NCBI RefSeq assembly: GCF_001038505.1
Contig: NZ_LDPY01000001.1
Coordinates: forward strand, 1,364,001 to 1,428,000
Direction of reading: 5' to 3'
Source: Puniceibacterium sp. IMCC21224
GTDB lineage: Bacteria > Pseudomonadota > Alphaproteobacteria > Rhodobacterales > Rhodobacteraceae
DNA: 64,000 bases
In this document: positions 45,426 to 57,569 of the stretch, piece by piece
How positions within the stretch are numbered: the first letter of the stretch is position 1
Layout of the letters: each line of letters begins with the position of its first letter
Notes under the pieces: generated by a model
What the model saw: the letters and a program-made list of their open reading frames with translations, nothing else
What the model was told of the DNA's origin: nothing
The model's database searches: none
Translations under genes and position numbers: made by a program

Positions 45426-48345
45426 GGGCAGCGGCCGGGTGGACCGGTCAAAGGTGGTTAAGTTTAGTTTTGACGGGCAGGCGATGACCGGATTTGTCGG
45501 CGATACGCTTGCCTCGGCTTTGATGGCCAACGACGTGACGCTGTTGGCGCGGTCGTTCAAATATCACCGCCCGCGCGGCGTTTTGACCGCCGGGTCCGAA
45601 GAACCGAACGCGCTGGTGACGATTGGTGCGGGGGCGGCGCGCGATCCGAATGTGCGGGCGACCACGCAAGAACTGTACGACGGATTGTCAGCGCAGAGCC
45701 AAAACCGCTGGCCGTCGCTGGAATGGGATCTTTTGTCGATCAATGCACTGGCTAAGCCATTCCTGGGGGCGGGATTCTATTACAAGACATTTATGTGGCC
45801 AAAGGCCTTTTGGGAGCGGGTCTACGAGCCTGTCATTCGTCGCGCCGCGGGGCTCGGGGCGTTGTCTGGGCGGGCAAATGATGATGTCTATGAAAAGGCC
45901 TATGCTTTTTGTGATCTGTTGGTGGTTGGTGCCGGGCCAACTGGATTGATGGCCGCGTTGGTGGCGGCGCGGGGCGGCGCGGATGTGATCCTGTGTGACG
46001 AAGGCGCTGAGATGGGTGGGCGGCTGCTGGCCGAGCAGGAGCAGGTTGGCGGGCAGCCGGGGTCGGATTGGGTCGCTGATGTTGTGGCGGAGCTGTCCGC
46101 CATGGAGAATGTGCGGTTGATGGCCCGAACAACAATCACGGGGGCCTATGATCAACGTACTTATGGTGCGCTGGAGCGGGTCGCGCAGCACCGCGCCGAC
46201 CGGACCGGCCTGCCGCTGGAGTGTTTCTGGCGGATCGTGGCCCGGCGCACAGTGCTGGCGGCGGGTGCGCTGGAGCGCGGTGTTGCCTTTGGCGAAAACG
46301 ACCGGCCTGGAATACTGATGGCGGGGGCGATGCGCGCCTATCTCAATCGCTGGGGCGTGGTGCCGGGGCAGCGTGTCGCCGTCTTTGGCAACAATGACGA
46401 TGCACACCGGACTGCGTGGGATTTGGCGAGGGCGGGGATCGAGGTTGTTGGCCTAGTCGACAGTCGTATCGATGCGGCATCTGGCGGTGACTTCCCGGTT
46501 TTTGCCGGCGCGGTGGTCAGTCGCACCCATGGCGGGCGGCAGGGTATCACCGGGATCACGATCAAGACGCCGCAGGGTCAGCGGCGTTTGGCTGTGGATG
46601 CGCTGGCAATGTCGGGGGGGTGGAATCCGTCGGTGCATCTGACCTGTCACATGAACGGCCGACCCGTTTGGGACGAAGCGATTGCCGGGTTTGTCCCGCG
46701 TCCGGGTGCCGTGCCGGGGTTGGTGGCTGCGGGGGCGTGTGCGGGTATCTTTTCAACCCATAGCTGCCTGATGGCGGGGATCGAGGCCGGGCAGGGCGCT
46801 CTGTCCGATCTTGGACGCAAGCCTGTGGATATTTTGCCCCCCGAGGCAGAGGATGCGCCGTATCGTTTGCAACCGCTGTGGCAGGTACCGGGCAAGGTCG
46901 CGGCCTGGCTCGATTTTCAGAACGACGTGACGGTCGCTGATGTGATGCAGGCGGCGGCCGAGAATTTCCGTTCGGTCGAACATATGAAACGCTACACCAC
47001 GCAGGGTATGGCGACGGATCAGGGAAAGAGTTCGAACGTGGCGGCGCTGGCGGTGCTGGCGGATGTCACCGGGCGCAGTGTGCCCGAGACAGGCACGACG
47101 ACCTTTCGCCCGCCGTTTGTTCCGGTCAGTATCGCAGCCATCGGGGCGGGATCGCAGGGCATGGGGTTTGCGCCGCAGCGGCTGACGACGTCGCATGCGG
47201 GCAGCGTTGTGCGGGGCGCGCCGATGATCGAGGCGGGGTTGTGGTACCGGCCCAGCCACTTCCCCCGCGCGCAGGAGATAACATGGCGTGAGGCCTGCGA
47301 CCGCGAGGTCGCGATGGTGCGCAATGCTGTTGGCGTTTGCGATGTGTCGACCTTGGGCAAGATCGACCTTCAGGGACCGGATGCCGGAAAGTTTCTGGAT
47401 CTGGTTTACACCAACACCTTCAGTACGCTGAAGGTCGGGCGGGTGCGCTACGGGCTCATGCTGCGCGAAGACGGGCATGTGATGGACGACGGCACGACGG
47501 CGCGGCTGGGGACAGATCATTTTGTGATGACCACCACAACTGCGGCAGCGGGTCCGGTGATGAAGCATCTGGAGTTCGTGCATCAGACGCATGTGCCGGG
47601 GATGGATCTGCGGATGATCTCGGTCACGGAACACTGGGCGCAATTCGCCATCGCAGGGCCAAAATCGCGCGAGCTGTTGAACGGTTTGCTGGCCGAGCCG
47701 GTCGACGATGCAGGCTGGCCGTTCATGGCCTGTGGCGTGGCGACTGTGCTGGGTGTCGCGGGGCGGCTTTTTCGGATCTCGTTCTCGGGTGAACATGCCT
47801 ATGAGGTTGCGGTGCCGGCCCGCTATGGCGCGGCCCTGTTTCAGGAACTGGTGGCGCGCGCCGAGGCGATAGGGGGCGGTGCCTACGGGATGGAGGCGCT
47901 GAACGTGCTGCGGATCGAAAAGGGTCACATCACCCATGCCGAGATTCATGGCCGGACCACGGCATTCGACATTGGAATGGGGCGGATGGTCAGCGCCAAA
48001 AAGGACTGTATTGGCAAGGTGATGTCAGAGCGCCCCGGTCTGACCGGCGTTCGGCGGCAGCAGATGGTGGGCCTGCGCCCGGTGGCCGACGGCACCGTGA
48101 CCGCCGGAGCGCATCTGTTCGCCGAGGGGGCGAATGTGGCGCGGGAAACGGACGAGGGGTACGTCACCAGCGTTTGTTGGTCGCCGACGTTGGACTGTTG
48201 GCTGGCGCTGGGCTTCCTGCGGGATGGGCGCGCACGTATCGGCCAGCGTGTGCGGTTGCTGGACGCGCTGCGCGGAGTCGATACGCTGTGCGAAGTCACC
48301 GATCCCATGGCCTATGACCAGAGTGGGGGACGGATGCGTGGTTGA
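45415..48345 (+). CDS. soxA: Sarcosine oxidase, alpha subunit
   Basis: A 976-residue protein. The N-terminal part has a ferredoxin-like NAD-linked region (SFDGQAMTGFVGDTLASALM) and a Rossmann site LLVVGAGPTGLMAALVAARG. The middle is an NAD-binding amine oxidase-like region (VAVFGNNDDAHRTAWDLARA). The C-terminal 350 residues are a GcvT-like folate domain: VGVCDVSTLGKIDLQGPDAG, RYGLMLREDGHVMDDGTTAR, and EALNVLRIEKGHITHAEIHG. It supplies the tetrahydrofolate site that receives the methyl group. Overlaps soxD and soxG. Confidence 0.95.
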   Translation: MRVEGSGRVDRSKVVKFSFDGQAMTGFVGDTLASALMANDVTLLARSFKYHRPRGVLTAGSEEPNALVTIGAGAARDPNVRATTQELYDGLSAQSQNRWPSLEWDLLSINALAKPFLGAGFYYKTFMWPKAFWERVYEPVIRRAAGLGALSGRANDDVYEKAYAFCDLLVVGAGPTGLMAALVAARGGADVILCDEGAEMGGRLLAEQEQVGGQPGSDWVADVVAELSAMENVRLMARTTITGAYDQRTYGALERVAQHRADRTGLPLECFWRIVARRTVLAAGALERGVAFGENDRPGILMAGAMRAYLNRWGVVPGQRVAVFGNNDDAHRTAWDLARAGIEVVGLVDSRIDAASGGDFPVFAGAVVSRTHGGRQGITGITIKTPQGQRRLAVDALAMSGGWNPSVHLTCHMNGRPVWDEAIAGFVPRPGAVPGLVAAGACAGIFSTHSCLMAGIEAGQGALSDLGRKPVDILPPEAEDAPYRLQPLWQVPGKVAAWLDFQNDVTVADVMQAAAENFRSVEHMKRYTTQGMATDQGKSSNVAALAVLADVTGRSVPETGTTTFRPPFVPVSIAAIGAGSQGMGFAPQRLTTSHAGSVVRGAPMIEAGLWYRPSHFPRAQEITWREACDREVAMVRNAVGVCDVSTLGKIDLQGPDAGKFLDLVYTNTFSTLKVGRVRYGLMLREDGHVMDDGTTARLGTDHFVMTTTTAAAGPVMKHLEFVHQTHVPGMDLRMISVTEHWAQFAIAGPKSRELLNGLLAEPVDDAGWPFMACGVATVLGVAGRLFRISFSGEHAYEVAVPARYGAALFQELVARAEAIGGGAYGMEALNVLRIEKGHITHAEIHGRTTAFDIGMGRMVSAKKDCIGKVMSERPGLTGVRRQQMVGLRPVADGTVTAGAHLFAEGANVARETDEGYVTSVCWSPTLDCWLALGFLRDGRARIGQRVRLLDALRGVDTLCEVTDPMAYDQSGGRMRG

Positions 48346-48889
48346 ACTGACCGCAATAACACCGTGTGAGGGGCTTTTGCCGCTGGCATGCGGTGGACTG
48401 ACACTGAGAGAGGTCGACCCCGGCCGCATCACCGCTTTGTCGCCGTGGATGGGGCAGGCGGATGCATTGTCCGAGGCGCTGCAGACGGCGCATGGCATGA
48501 GATTTCCTGTATCGGGGCGGGCCACAGGGGGGGATGGCGCGCGCGTGGTCTGGACCGGGCTTGATCAGGCGATGCTGCTGGGGCCAGAGCCGGATATCGC
48601 GCTCGGACAACATTGCGTGATGGTGGATCAGTCCGACGCCTGGGCTGTTGTGCGCCTTGATGGGATCGGCGCGGAGGACGTGCTGGCGCGTCTGGTGCCG
48701 GTGGACCTGCGCCCGGCGGTGTTCAAACCTGGGCATACCGTGCGCAGTTTATTGGCACATATGACGGTTTCGGTCACGCGGCTGGGGCCGGAAACATTCC
48801 AGATCATGGCCTTTCGGTCGATGGCGGGCACGTTGGTGCACGATTTGCATGCGGCCATGTCAGCGGTAATGCGCCGGTCGGATGGGTGA
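48338..48889 (+). CDS. soxG: Sarcosine oxidase, gamma subunit
   Basis: A 183-residue protein, start GTG 48338 (reads VELTAITPCEGLLPLACGGL), overlapping soxA by 8 bases. SoxG subunits are poorly conserved; ISxDxSD-type pattern appears as MVDQSDAWAVVRLDGIGAED, and GHTVRSLLAHMTVSVTRLGP is the GcvT-like C-terminal part. It completes the four-subunit enzyme in the order B-D-A-G. No folD, purU or glyA gene follows. Confidence 0.9.
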   Translation: MVELTAITPCEGLLPLACGGLTLREVDPGRITALSPWMGQADALSEALQTAHGMRFPVSGRATGGDGARVVWTGLDQAMLLGPEPDIALGQHCVMVDQSDAWAVVRLDGIGAEDVLARLVPVDLRPAVFKPGHTVRSLLAHMTVSVTRLGPETFQIMAFRSMAGTLVHDLHAAMSAVMRRSDG

Positions 48890-48952
48890 CAGTCGCGTGG
48901 CGATCTACTAGGTACTGGGGCAGACACGCGACATGACCGAGGTTTGCCCAAA

Positions 48953-49252
48953 ATGAAGATCACGACTTGTACCGCTCTGTTGTGCGCACTGACGACCGCA
49001 CCTGCCTTTGCTCAGGACAAGGCTGCGATGTGTGGCGATCAGGCCGAGATGGTGATGCAGGTCGTTGCGGCCCGTCAGAGCGGAGTTGCCGCCGTCAAAG
49101 CCGAACAATTGGTCGTGGACGCGCTGGACGCTGATACAAGTGCCTATGCTGGGGTTGTGCCGGCTGTGGTGGCCTGGGTCTACACCCTGCCAGAGGATCA
49201 ATTGGGGGATGCGGTCGGCGAAAGTTGGTCTGCGGCCTGCCTCGCGCAATAG
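48953..49252 (+). CDS. Small exported protein of unknown function
   Basis: A 99-residue protein. ATG 48953 gives a signal peptide (MKITTCTALLCALTTAPAFA, cleaved near residue 20). The mature part has two cysteines (KAAMCGDQAEMV and SWSAACLAQ at the very end), enough for one disulfide. AAVKAEQLVVDALDADTSAY is helical. No family was recognised. It lies between soxG and dnaG with no obvious link to either. Confidence 0.7.
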   Translation: MKITTCTALLCALTTAPAFAQDKAAMCGDQAEMVMQVVAARQSGVAAVKAEQLVVDALDADTSAYAGVVPAVVAWVYTLPEDQLGDAVGESWSAACLAQ

Positions 49253-49330
49253 TATTGTCAGGTTCGGTGACGTTGCGCCCCGGCTTTTGCCCTCTCGACT
49301 CTGGCCCCGCCGGGCCTGATAATCGCCCTC

Positions 49331-51304
49331 ATGAGTCTGCCCCCCGGTTTCCTTGACGAATTGCGCACCCGCATCAGCCTTTCGGCTGTGGTCGGGCGCA
49401 AGGTGATGTGGGACAGTCGCAAGTCCAATCAGGGCAAGGGCGACATGTGGGCGCCGTGCCCGTTCCATCAGGAAAAAAGCGCGTCCTTCCACGTAGATGA
49501 CCGCAAGGGCTATTATTATTGCTTTGGCTGTCACGCCAAGGGCGACGCCATCTCGTTTGTGCGAGAGACCGAGAATGTCGATTTCATGGAAGCAATCCGT
49601 ATTCTGGCGGGCGAAGCCGGGATGCCGATGCCCGAACGCGACCCGCAGGCGCAGGTCAAGGCGGATCGGAGGACACAACTGGCCGAGGTGATGGAACAGG
49701 CGCTGGCCTATTACCGGCTGCAATTGCGTACTGGCGCAGCGGCGGCTGCGCGCGCTTATCTTGACCGGCGTGGGCTCAGGGTGGAAACGCAGGACCGCTT
49801 TGGCATCGGATTTGCGCCCGATGGCTGGCAGGGTCTGTGGGACGCGCTGCGCAACAAAGGCGTGGCAGAAGATCTGATCATGGATGCGGGGTTGGCCAAG
49901 TCATCGTCCAAGGGCGGCAAGCCCTATGATGTCTTTCGCAATCGCATCATGTTCCCGATCCGCGACGGGCGCGACCGCTGCATCGCCTTTGGCGGACGCG
50001 CGATGGACCCGAACGATAATGCCAAATACCTGAACTCGCCCGAGACGCTGCTATTCGACAAGGGCCGCAATCTTTACAATCACGCCCCCGCGCGTGAGGC
50101 GGCGGGCAAGGGCCAGCCGCTGATCGTGGCCGAAGGCTATATGGATGTGATTGCGTTGGTCGAGGGCGGCTTTGGCGCCGTCGTGGCGCCGTTGGGCACG
50201 GCGGTAACCGAGACTCAGTTGCAACTGCTCTGGCGGATCTCGGATGAACCGATTGTGGCGCTGGATGGCGACACTGCCGGGTTACGCGCGGCGCATCGGG
50301 TCATTGATCTGGCGCTGCCGCTGCTTGAGGCGGGAAAGTCGCTGCGTTTTGCCCTGATGCCACAGGGCAAGGACCCCGACGACCTGATTCGTGCCGAAGG
50401 GGCCAGCGCGGTGAAAAAGGTGCTCGATGGGGCGCTGCCGATGGTGCAGCTGTTGTGGCGCCGCGAAACTGAGGGGCGGGTCTTCGATAGCCCCGAGCGC
50501 AAGGCCGCATTGGATAAATCGCTGCGCGAAAAGATCAAGCTGATCCAGGATCCCAGTCTGCGCGGTCATTACGGCGAAGAGATCAAGCAACTGCGCTGGG
50601 CGCTGTTTCGGCAGCGGCCCGGCTCTGCCACGCGCCGACCCGGCCAGCGGCGGACTTGGGGCAAGGATGTGCCGCAGCCGCCAACCGCCAGCACCAAGGC
50701 GTCGCTGCTGGTGTCAGGCGGTGCCAATGGCCAAGACCAATTGCGCGAAGCGGTGATCTTGGCGGCGCTTTTGTCCGCACCCGAACTTATCGAAGCGTTC
50801 GAGACACAGATCGCGGCGATGACCTGCGCCAATCCAATCCATTCGCGTCTGCGCGAGGCGCTGCTGCGTGGCGCAGGGAACACAGAAACGGAAATCCGTC
50901 AGCTGGTTGCGGCGCATGTCGGGCATGAAGCCCTTGATAATCTGCTCTCGGCACGCCACGTGGCCATTACGCCCTGCTTGCGCTCTCCGGGGAATATGGT
51001 GCTGGCGCGCAAAACGGTGACCGAGGAATTCGCCAAGCTCGAAGCGCATCGCGGTCAGGCGGTCGAGATTGCCGAGGCGGGTGAGGACCTGCAAGCCGAT
51101 CTGGCAGACGAGAGCCTGACATACCGGCTGGGGCGCGCCGCCGAGGCGCCGTTCGCAGCCGGGCGGGCACAGGACGAGGATAGTGCCGACTACGTAACGG
51201 CCGAGAATGGGGTGCAAATGGACTCGGAAGAGTTACAGCGCAGCAGGGCGATTTTTGATTCGATCGATGTCACACGAGGTGGCAAACCACGGAAATCTTC
51301 CTAA
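49331..51304 (+). CDS. dnaG: DNA primase
   Basis: A 657-residue primase that makes RNA primers at the replication fork. The N-terminal CHC2 zinc finger is seen in [20 protein letters not shown] and [15 protein letters not shown]. The catalytic core has [20 protein letters not shown] and the Toprim motif [20 protein letters not shown] with [19 protein letters not shown]. The C-terminal part binds DnaB. Length is typical. It is followed by rpoD after 122 bases, as in the classic macromolecular synthesis operon but without rpsU. Confidence 0.96.
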   Translation: MSLPPGFLDELRTRISLSAVVGRKVMWDSRKSNQGKGDMWAPCPFHQEKSASFHVDDRKGYYYCFGCHAKGDAISFVRETENVDFMEAIRILAGEAGMPMPERDPQAQVKADRRTQLAEVMEQALAYYRLQLRTGAAAAARAYLDRRGLRVETQDRFGIGFAPDGWQGLWDALRNKGVAEDLIMDAGLAKSSSKGGKPYDVFRNRIMFPIRDGRDRCIAFGGRAMDPNDNAKYLNSPETLLFDKGRNLYNHAPAREAAGKGQPLIVAEGYMDVIALVEGGFGAVVAPLGTAVTETQLQLLWRISDEPIVALDGDTAGLRAAHRVIDLALPLLEAGKSLRFALMPQGKDPDDLIRAEGASAVKKVLDGALPMVQLLWRRETEGRVFDSPERKAALDKSLREKIKLIQDPSLRGHYGEEIKQLRWALFRQRPGSATRRPGQRRTWGKDVPQPPTASTKASLLVSGGANGQDQLREAVILAALLSAPELIEAFETQIAAMTCANPIHSRLREALLRGAGNTETEIRQLVAAHVGHEALDNLLSARHVAITPCLRSPGNMVLARKTVTEEFAKLEAHRGQAVEIAEAGEDLQADLADESLTYRLGRAAEAPFAAGRAQDEDSADYVTAENGVQMDSEELQRSRAIFDSIDVTRGGKPRKSS

Positions 51305-51426
51305 TTCGGGTACGATTAGGTAAACAAATCAGGGTAAACGGGTGTGCGAATCATCAGACCGCGCTATTGAGTCGGATCAAACGAATCGAATCACCGCAGG
51401 TCGCGCGTCCCCGACAGGAGAGCCAT

Positions 51427-53412
<1,986 letters not shown>

Positions 53413-53774
53413 CCCGATTGATCGCTGATCAGCCGGAATCCTGATTGAAACGGCAAGTTCCAGTGTGGAGCCTGCCGTTTTTTTTTGGCTAGGGTAGGTG
53501 CGGTAAATCGACGGACTGAGAGTGGCAGGTGTTGACGCACAAGATTTCTGTGCGACCACCAATTGTGCAAATCTGCGCAATTTGCCCGCTGATCGACGTT
53601 GAAAAGCGGAAATTGGTAGATATTGAATGAAAATCGGCGCGCTTCATTTTGGGCCTGCGCTCTGCGGGTTATGAACGTACCCAAGTGCTTTGGGTGCGGG
53701 TAAAATTTACGGAACATTTGTCAGGGGCGACGGGCCGCAGGCAATTAGAACAAACAGGTAAGGGTGCGCTAGCC
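53413..53774. other. Spacer downstream of rpoD
   Basis: About 360 bases. The first part contains the rpoD terminator. The rest up to the small zinc-ribbon gene has normal composition, no recognised RNA, and only short antisense frames. Confidence 0.45.
53448..53486 (+). terminator. Terminator after rpoD
   Basis: AAACGGCA and TGCCGTTT pair at the base of a hairpin with an inner partial stem, followed by a run of T, about 36 bases past the rpoD stop. Confidence 0.85.
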
Positions 53775-53960
53775 ATGACCTTTCGTGTTTATCAATGCAT
53801 AGATTGCGGCCACAAAATGCGCTGGAGCGGCGGACATTGTGGCTCTTGTTATTCGACCAAGCCGATGTGGCAGCAGGCCAAAGTTGCATATCTGGGTCTG
53901 TTTTGCCTGTGTCTGGGAATGATCGTGATTGTTGCCCTGATCGTCTGGCGATTCACCTAA
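53775..53960 (+). CDS. Small zinc-ribbon membrane protein
   Basis: A 61-residue protein. It has CIDCGHKMRWSGGHCGSC, two CxxC pairs that suggest one zinc ion, followed by a membrane helix (LGLFCLCLGMIVIVALIVWR, about 40-60) and one charged residue at the end. ATG 53775 has AAGGG about 10 bases upstream. No family or partner was recognised. It lies in a run of small genes after rpoD. Confidence 0.6.
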   Translation: MTFRVYQCIDCGHKMRWSGGHCGSCYSTKPMWQQAKVAYLGLFCLCLGMIVIVALIVWRFT

Positions 53961-54039
53961 ACTTCTTACGTCGGGTTCCGATCGGGAACCTTTGTCGGAT
54001 CAGGGACGTTCGTCTTGTAACAAGCAAAGGAGCGTCCCC

Positions 54040-54297
54040 ATGACAAGAGCTACTGTAAAGCTGACCCTCTGCGCCACGGCGCTAAGCTGTGCGGCGGCGG
54101 CTGCATGGGCCGCGACTGAGGCGCTCGGGAACGATGGTCCAACTGTGATCGAGATCGAAGTTGCAGCAAATGAGCTGGCAGAATGCAGGGCGACACTTTC
54201 ACAAGTCGCACAAATGCCAGCGGTTTACGACAATGGATCGCCCATATTGTTTAACTTTTCCGACGATCTTCCGACAGTGGATTGCGTCGTGCGCTAG
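54040..54297 (+). CDS. Small exported protein of unknown function
   Basis: An 85-residue protein; AAGGAG lies 8 bases before ATG 54040. The signal peptide is MTRATVKLTLCATALSCAAA, likely cleaved after AWA near residue 24. The mature part has two cysteines (LAECRATLSQVAQ and TVDCVVR at the C-terminus), a likely disulfide. No family recognised. It is followed on the other strand by a dienelactone-hydrolase family gene. Confidence 0.7.
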   Translation: MTRATVKLTLCATALSCAAAAAWAATEALGNDGPTVIEIEVAANELAECRATLSQVAQMPAVYDNGSPILFNFSDDLPTVDCVVR

Positions 54298-54330
54298 AGC
54301 CGCACGACGCACAGTTCAGGTGACAGACAG

Positions 54331-55236
54331 TTAGGTAAGATGCTCATTAAAGAACGCGATTGTCCGGTCCCAAGCAATCCCGGCCTGCTCCTCATCGTAG
54401 CGCGGCGTTGAATCGTTGTGGAACCCGTGGTTCACGCCGGGGTAAATATGGGCCGTGTACGTTTTATCATTGGCTTTGAGTGCGGCCTCGTAATCCGGCC
54501 AGCCCGCGTTCACGCGCTCGTCCAGTTCGGCGTACTGGATCAGCAGGGGTGCCTGAATGCGGGGCACATCCCCGTCGGCTGCCTGACGTCCGTAGAACGG
54601 CACTGAGGCGCCAAGCTCCGGATAGGCCACGGCCAAGGCGTTGCAGACTCCGCCGCCATAACAAAAGCCGACGCAGCCGACTTTGCCCGTGGTATCATCG
54701 CTGGCCGCCATGAATTCGTAGGCGGCAAAGAAATCATTCATCAGCTTTTCGCCATCGACTGTCTGCTGCAATTCGCGCCCCTCTGTGTCGTTACCGGGAT
54801 ACCCGCCAACCGAGGTGAGCCCGTCAGGAGCAAGCGCGATAAAGCCTGCCTTGGCGACACGGCGGGCCACATCCTCGATGTACGGGTTCAGCCCGCGGTT
54901 CTCGTGGATGACCACCACGGCGGGCAGGGGACCCGACGCGTTAGCGGGTTTAACCAGATAGCCGCGTACCTCGCCATGTCCGTTTGGCGACGGGTAGGTG
55001 ATGTATTCCGGCGTAATGTCAGGATCGTTGAACGAAACCTGTTCCGCCAGGGCATAATTAGGAGACATCATGCCAAGGATGGTGGTGGCGGTCAGCCCGG
55101 CGACGGCAAACTTGCCCGCGCGATCCAGGAATTCACGTTTGGTGATATGACCATGGGCGTAGAAATCGTACAGTTCCAGCAACGCGGGGTCAAAATCCTT
55201 GGCCGTCAGGCGGGGCTGTGGTGTCATCTCATTCAT
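54331..55236 (-). CDS. Dienelactone hydrolase family protein, possibly exported
   Basis: A 301-residue alpha/beta hydrolase. ATG 55236 has GGAGG 6 bases upstream; ATG 55248 is in frame. After about 35 residues a hydrophobic segment ([20 protein letters not shown]) precedes ALAEQV and may act as a signal or anchor. The catalytic triad of DLH family is Cys in [16 protein letters not shown], Asp near [14 protein letters not shown], and His in [13 protein letters not shown]. Members hydrolyse dienelactone or esters; the true substrate is unknown. Confidence 0.85.
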   Translation of the reverse strand: MNEMTPQPRLTAKDFDPALLELYDFYAHGHITKREFLDRAGKFAVAGLTATTILGMMSPNYALAEQVSFNDPDITPEYITYPSPNGHGEVRGYLVKPANASGPLPAVVVIHENRGLNPYIEDVARRVAKAGFIALAPDGLTSVGGYPGNDTEGRELQQTVDGEKLMNDFFAAYEFMAASDDTTGKVGCVGFCYGGGVCNALAVAYPELGASVPFYGRQAADGDVPRIQAPLLIQYAELDERVNAGWPDYEAALKANDKTYTAHIYPGVNHGFHNDSTPRYDEEQAGIAWDRTIAFFNEHLT

Positions 55237-55319
55237 TGTGGCCTCCATGTGGTGGGTTGCCGCATCCCGGTGACGCGGGCCGACCGCAGCGTAGCACGGA
55301 GATGCAAGTTGGAAAGCCG

Positions 55320-55733
55320 ATGATAGAACAGACGACGTTCACAATTTCGACGGCTGGACCGGGGCTTTATGAATTCACGCGTGAGGTGGCGAATTGGGTG
55401 CGCGGGTCCGGGCTGCTGACCTTGTTCATCCGCCACACCTCGGCCAGTCTGCTGATTCAGGAGAACGCCGACCCGGAGGTGCGCCGCGACTTGCAGGCAT
55501 ATTTTCATCGGTTGGTTCCGCCGACGAACGATCCGCGCATGTCCTACCTGGCCCACACCTATGAAGGGCCGGACGATATGCCGGGCCATATCAAGGCGGC
55601 GTTGCTGCCGGTGTCGCTGTCGATTCCGGTGACTGACGGGGCTATGGCGCTGGGCACCTGGCAGGGGATCTATGTGTTTGAACATCGCGCGACCCCGCAC
55701 CGGCGTCAGGTCGCTGCACATCTGAGCAGTTGA
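55320..55733 (+). CDS. yjbQ: YjbQ/UPF0047 family protein
   Basis: A 137-residue protein, the size of E. coli YjbQ (138). ATG 55320 ([20 protein letters not shown]) is chosen because GGAAAG lies upstream; ATG 55302 is possible. Signatures: [40 protein letters not shown] and [14 protein letters not shown]. coli YjbQ has weak thiamine-phosphate synthase activity and the biological role is not settled. Divergent from the hydrolase gene. Confidence 0.92.
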   Translation: MIEQTTFTISTAGPGLYEFTREVANWVRGSGLLTLFIRHTSASLLIQENADPEVRRDLQAYFHRLVPPTNDPRMSYLAHTYEGPDDMPGHIKAALLPVSLSIPVTDGAMALGTWQGIYVFEHRATPHRRQVAAHLSS

Positions 55734-55898
55734 CAGCGCATTATTTCCGGTCTGGGTCTGCGTTTTCCACCATGATCTAGCGTCGACATTTTCATGCTAC
55801 CCAAATTCTGGCGGAGCCCCTATAGTGGCTGTGGATAAGTGGGGGACAACCCCATTGCCAGAGGCAGAGACGACAGAAAAGAAAAAGGGGGACGGCCC

Positions 55899-56366
55899 AT
55901 GCGCTGCCCGTTTTGCGGAAATATGGACACACAGGTCAAGGATTCCCGCCCGGCCGAGGATCATGTTTCGATCCGTCGGCGGCGATTTTGTCCGGCTTGT
56001 AGCGGGCGGTTCACGACATACGAACGGGTGCAGTTGCGCGATTTGGTGGTGATCAAGACCAACGGGCGACGCGAAGATTTCGACCGCGACAAGCTTGAGC
56101 GCTCGATCCGTATCGCGCTGCAAAAACGTCCGATCGAACCCGATCGGATGGACCAGATGATCAGCGGCATCGTGCGACGTCTCGAGTCGATGGGCGAGAC
56201 CGATATTCCCTCCAAACAGATCGGCGAGATCGTGATGGAGGCGTTGGCGCGGATCGACACCGTGGCCTATGTGCGGTTTGCGTCCGTCTACAAGAATTTT
56301 CAGGCTGCGGACGATTTTGACAAATTTGTCAGCGAATTGCGACCCGAAGCTCCACCAGAAAAGTGA
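55899..56366 (+). CDS. nrdR: Transcriptional repressor NrdR
   Basis: A 155-residue protein. Zinc ribbon at the N-terminus: [20 protein letters not shown] with the second pair [15 protein letters not shown]. The ATP-cone domain follows: [38 protein letters not shown]. NrdR represses ribonucleotide reductase genes when dATP is high. Its stop overlaps the ribD start by 4 bases, the common nrdR-ribD arrangement. Confidence 0.96.
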   Translation: MRCPFCGNMDTQVKDSRPAEDHVSIRRRRFCPACSGRFTTYERVQLRDLVVIKTNGRREDFDRDKLERSIRIALQKRPIEPDRMDQMISGIVRRLESMGETDIPSKQIGEIVMEALARIDTVAYVRFASVYKNFQAADDFDKFVSELRPEAPPEK

Positions 56367-57475
56367 GCCGAGAAATGCTGGTGGACGATGCCCGCCATAT
56401 GGCTCATGCGCTGGGCTTGGGCCGACGGGGCATGGGGCAATGCTGGCCAAATCCCGCCGTCGGCTGCGTGATCGTCCAAGGCGGCAGGATCGTCGGGCGC
56501 GGCTGGACGCAACCCGGCGGTCGCCCTCATGCCGAAACTGTGGCGCTCGCGCAGGCTCAGCGTGCAGCGCACGGCGCAACGGCATATGTCACACTGGAAC
56601 CCTGCGCGCATCAGGGTCAGACTCCGCCCTGCGCTACGGCACTGATCCAGGCTGGTGTCGGCCGTGTGGTGGCGCCGCTGGAGGATAACGACCCGCGCGT
56701 CTCCGGCAAAGGGTTTGCCATGCTACGGGCCGCCGGGATCGAGGTTACCTGCGGGATTCTTGCCAAAGAGGCCGCGCGCGATCATGCAGGTTTCTTCCTG
56801 CGGACCGGGGCAGGGCGGCCCTTTGTGACACTGAAACTCGCCAGCAGCTTTGACGGGCGGATTGCCACCGCGACGGGCGAAAGTCGCTGGATCACCGGAC
56901 CCGCAGCGCGGGCGTTGGTCCACGGCGAACGGGCGCGCCATGATGCGGTGATGGTTGGGGCAGGAACTGCACGAATGGACGATCCCGCGCTGACGGTGCG
57001 CGGTTTTGGCGAAATGCGACAGCCGGTGCGCGTGGTTGTCTCGCGGTTGATCGACCTGCCATTGATGGGGCAGCTGGCACGTACTGCGCGCGACATACCG
57101 GTTTGGATCTGCCACGGCCCCGATGCGCCCTCTGAACTCCGCAAAGCGTGGGAAGGGTTGGGAGCGACGCTGATCCCCTGCTCAAAAAACGGCAGACAGG
57201 TCAACGCAGCATCTGTGCTTCAGGCGCTCGGAAATCGCGGTCTGACGCGAGTGTTTTGCGAAGGGGGCGGTACCTTGGCCGCAACATTGCTGTCGGCGGA
57301 TCTGGTTGACGCGCTGGTCGGCTTTACCGCCGGACTGGCAATTGGTGCAGAAGGCCAGCCAAGTCTGGGCGCGATGGGCCTGGATCGCCTAACCGCCGCG
57401 CCGCGCTTTGATCTGACGGAAACTCGAGCAGTTGGGGCTGATGTGCTACATAGATGGCGTCGACGCACGAGCTGA
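56363..57475 (+). CDS. ribD: Riboflavin biosynthesis deaminase/reductase
   Basis: A 370-residue two-domain enzyme that deaminates then reduces the pyrimidine intermediate of riboflavin synthesis. GTG 56363 overlaps nrdR; ATG 56375 is an alternative. The deaminase domain has zinc motifs [10 protein letters not shown] and [19 protein letters not shown]. The reductase domain begins [20 protein letters not shown] and holds [20 protein letters not shown]. Length is typical (360-370). ribE, the next step gene, is found 4.8 kb away past a capsule block. Confidence 0.95.
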   Translation: MSREMLVDDARHMAHALGLGRRGMGQCWPNPAVGCVIVQGGRIVGRGWTQPGGRPHAETVALAQAQRAAHGATAYVTLEPCAHQGQTPPCATALIQAGVGRVVAPLEDNDPRVSGKGFAMLRAAGIEVTCGILAKEAARDHAGFFLRTGAGRPFVTLKLASSFDGRIATATGESRWITGPAARALVHGERARHDAVMVGAGTARMDDPALTVRGFGEMRQPVRVVVSRLIDLPLMGQLARTARDIPVWICHGPDAPSELRKAWEGLGATLIPCSKNGRQVNAASVLQALGNRGLTRVFCEGGGTLAATLLSADLVDALVGFTAGLAIGAEGQPSLGAMGLDRLTAAPRFDLTETRAVGADVLHRWRRRTS

Positions 57476-57569
57476 CAAACCGCTGCGAAAGGGCTTGGAC
57501 ACTCGAATAATCGCGCCGCCCCCGCTTCTTCTCTTAAAAAATACGCAAAATGCGGCATATCCAAATGCG

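Noticed and set aside
43935..45560. A 541-codon frame opposite soxB and soxD
   Set aside because: It runs across two clear genes and their gap; soxB, soxD and soxA have strong family signatures on the other strand.
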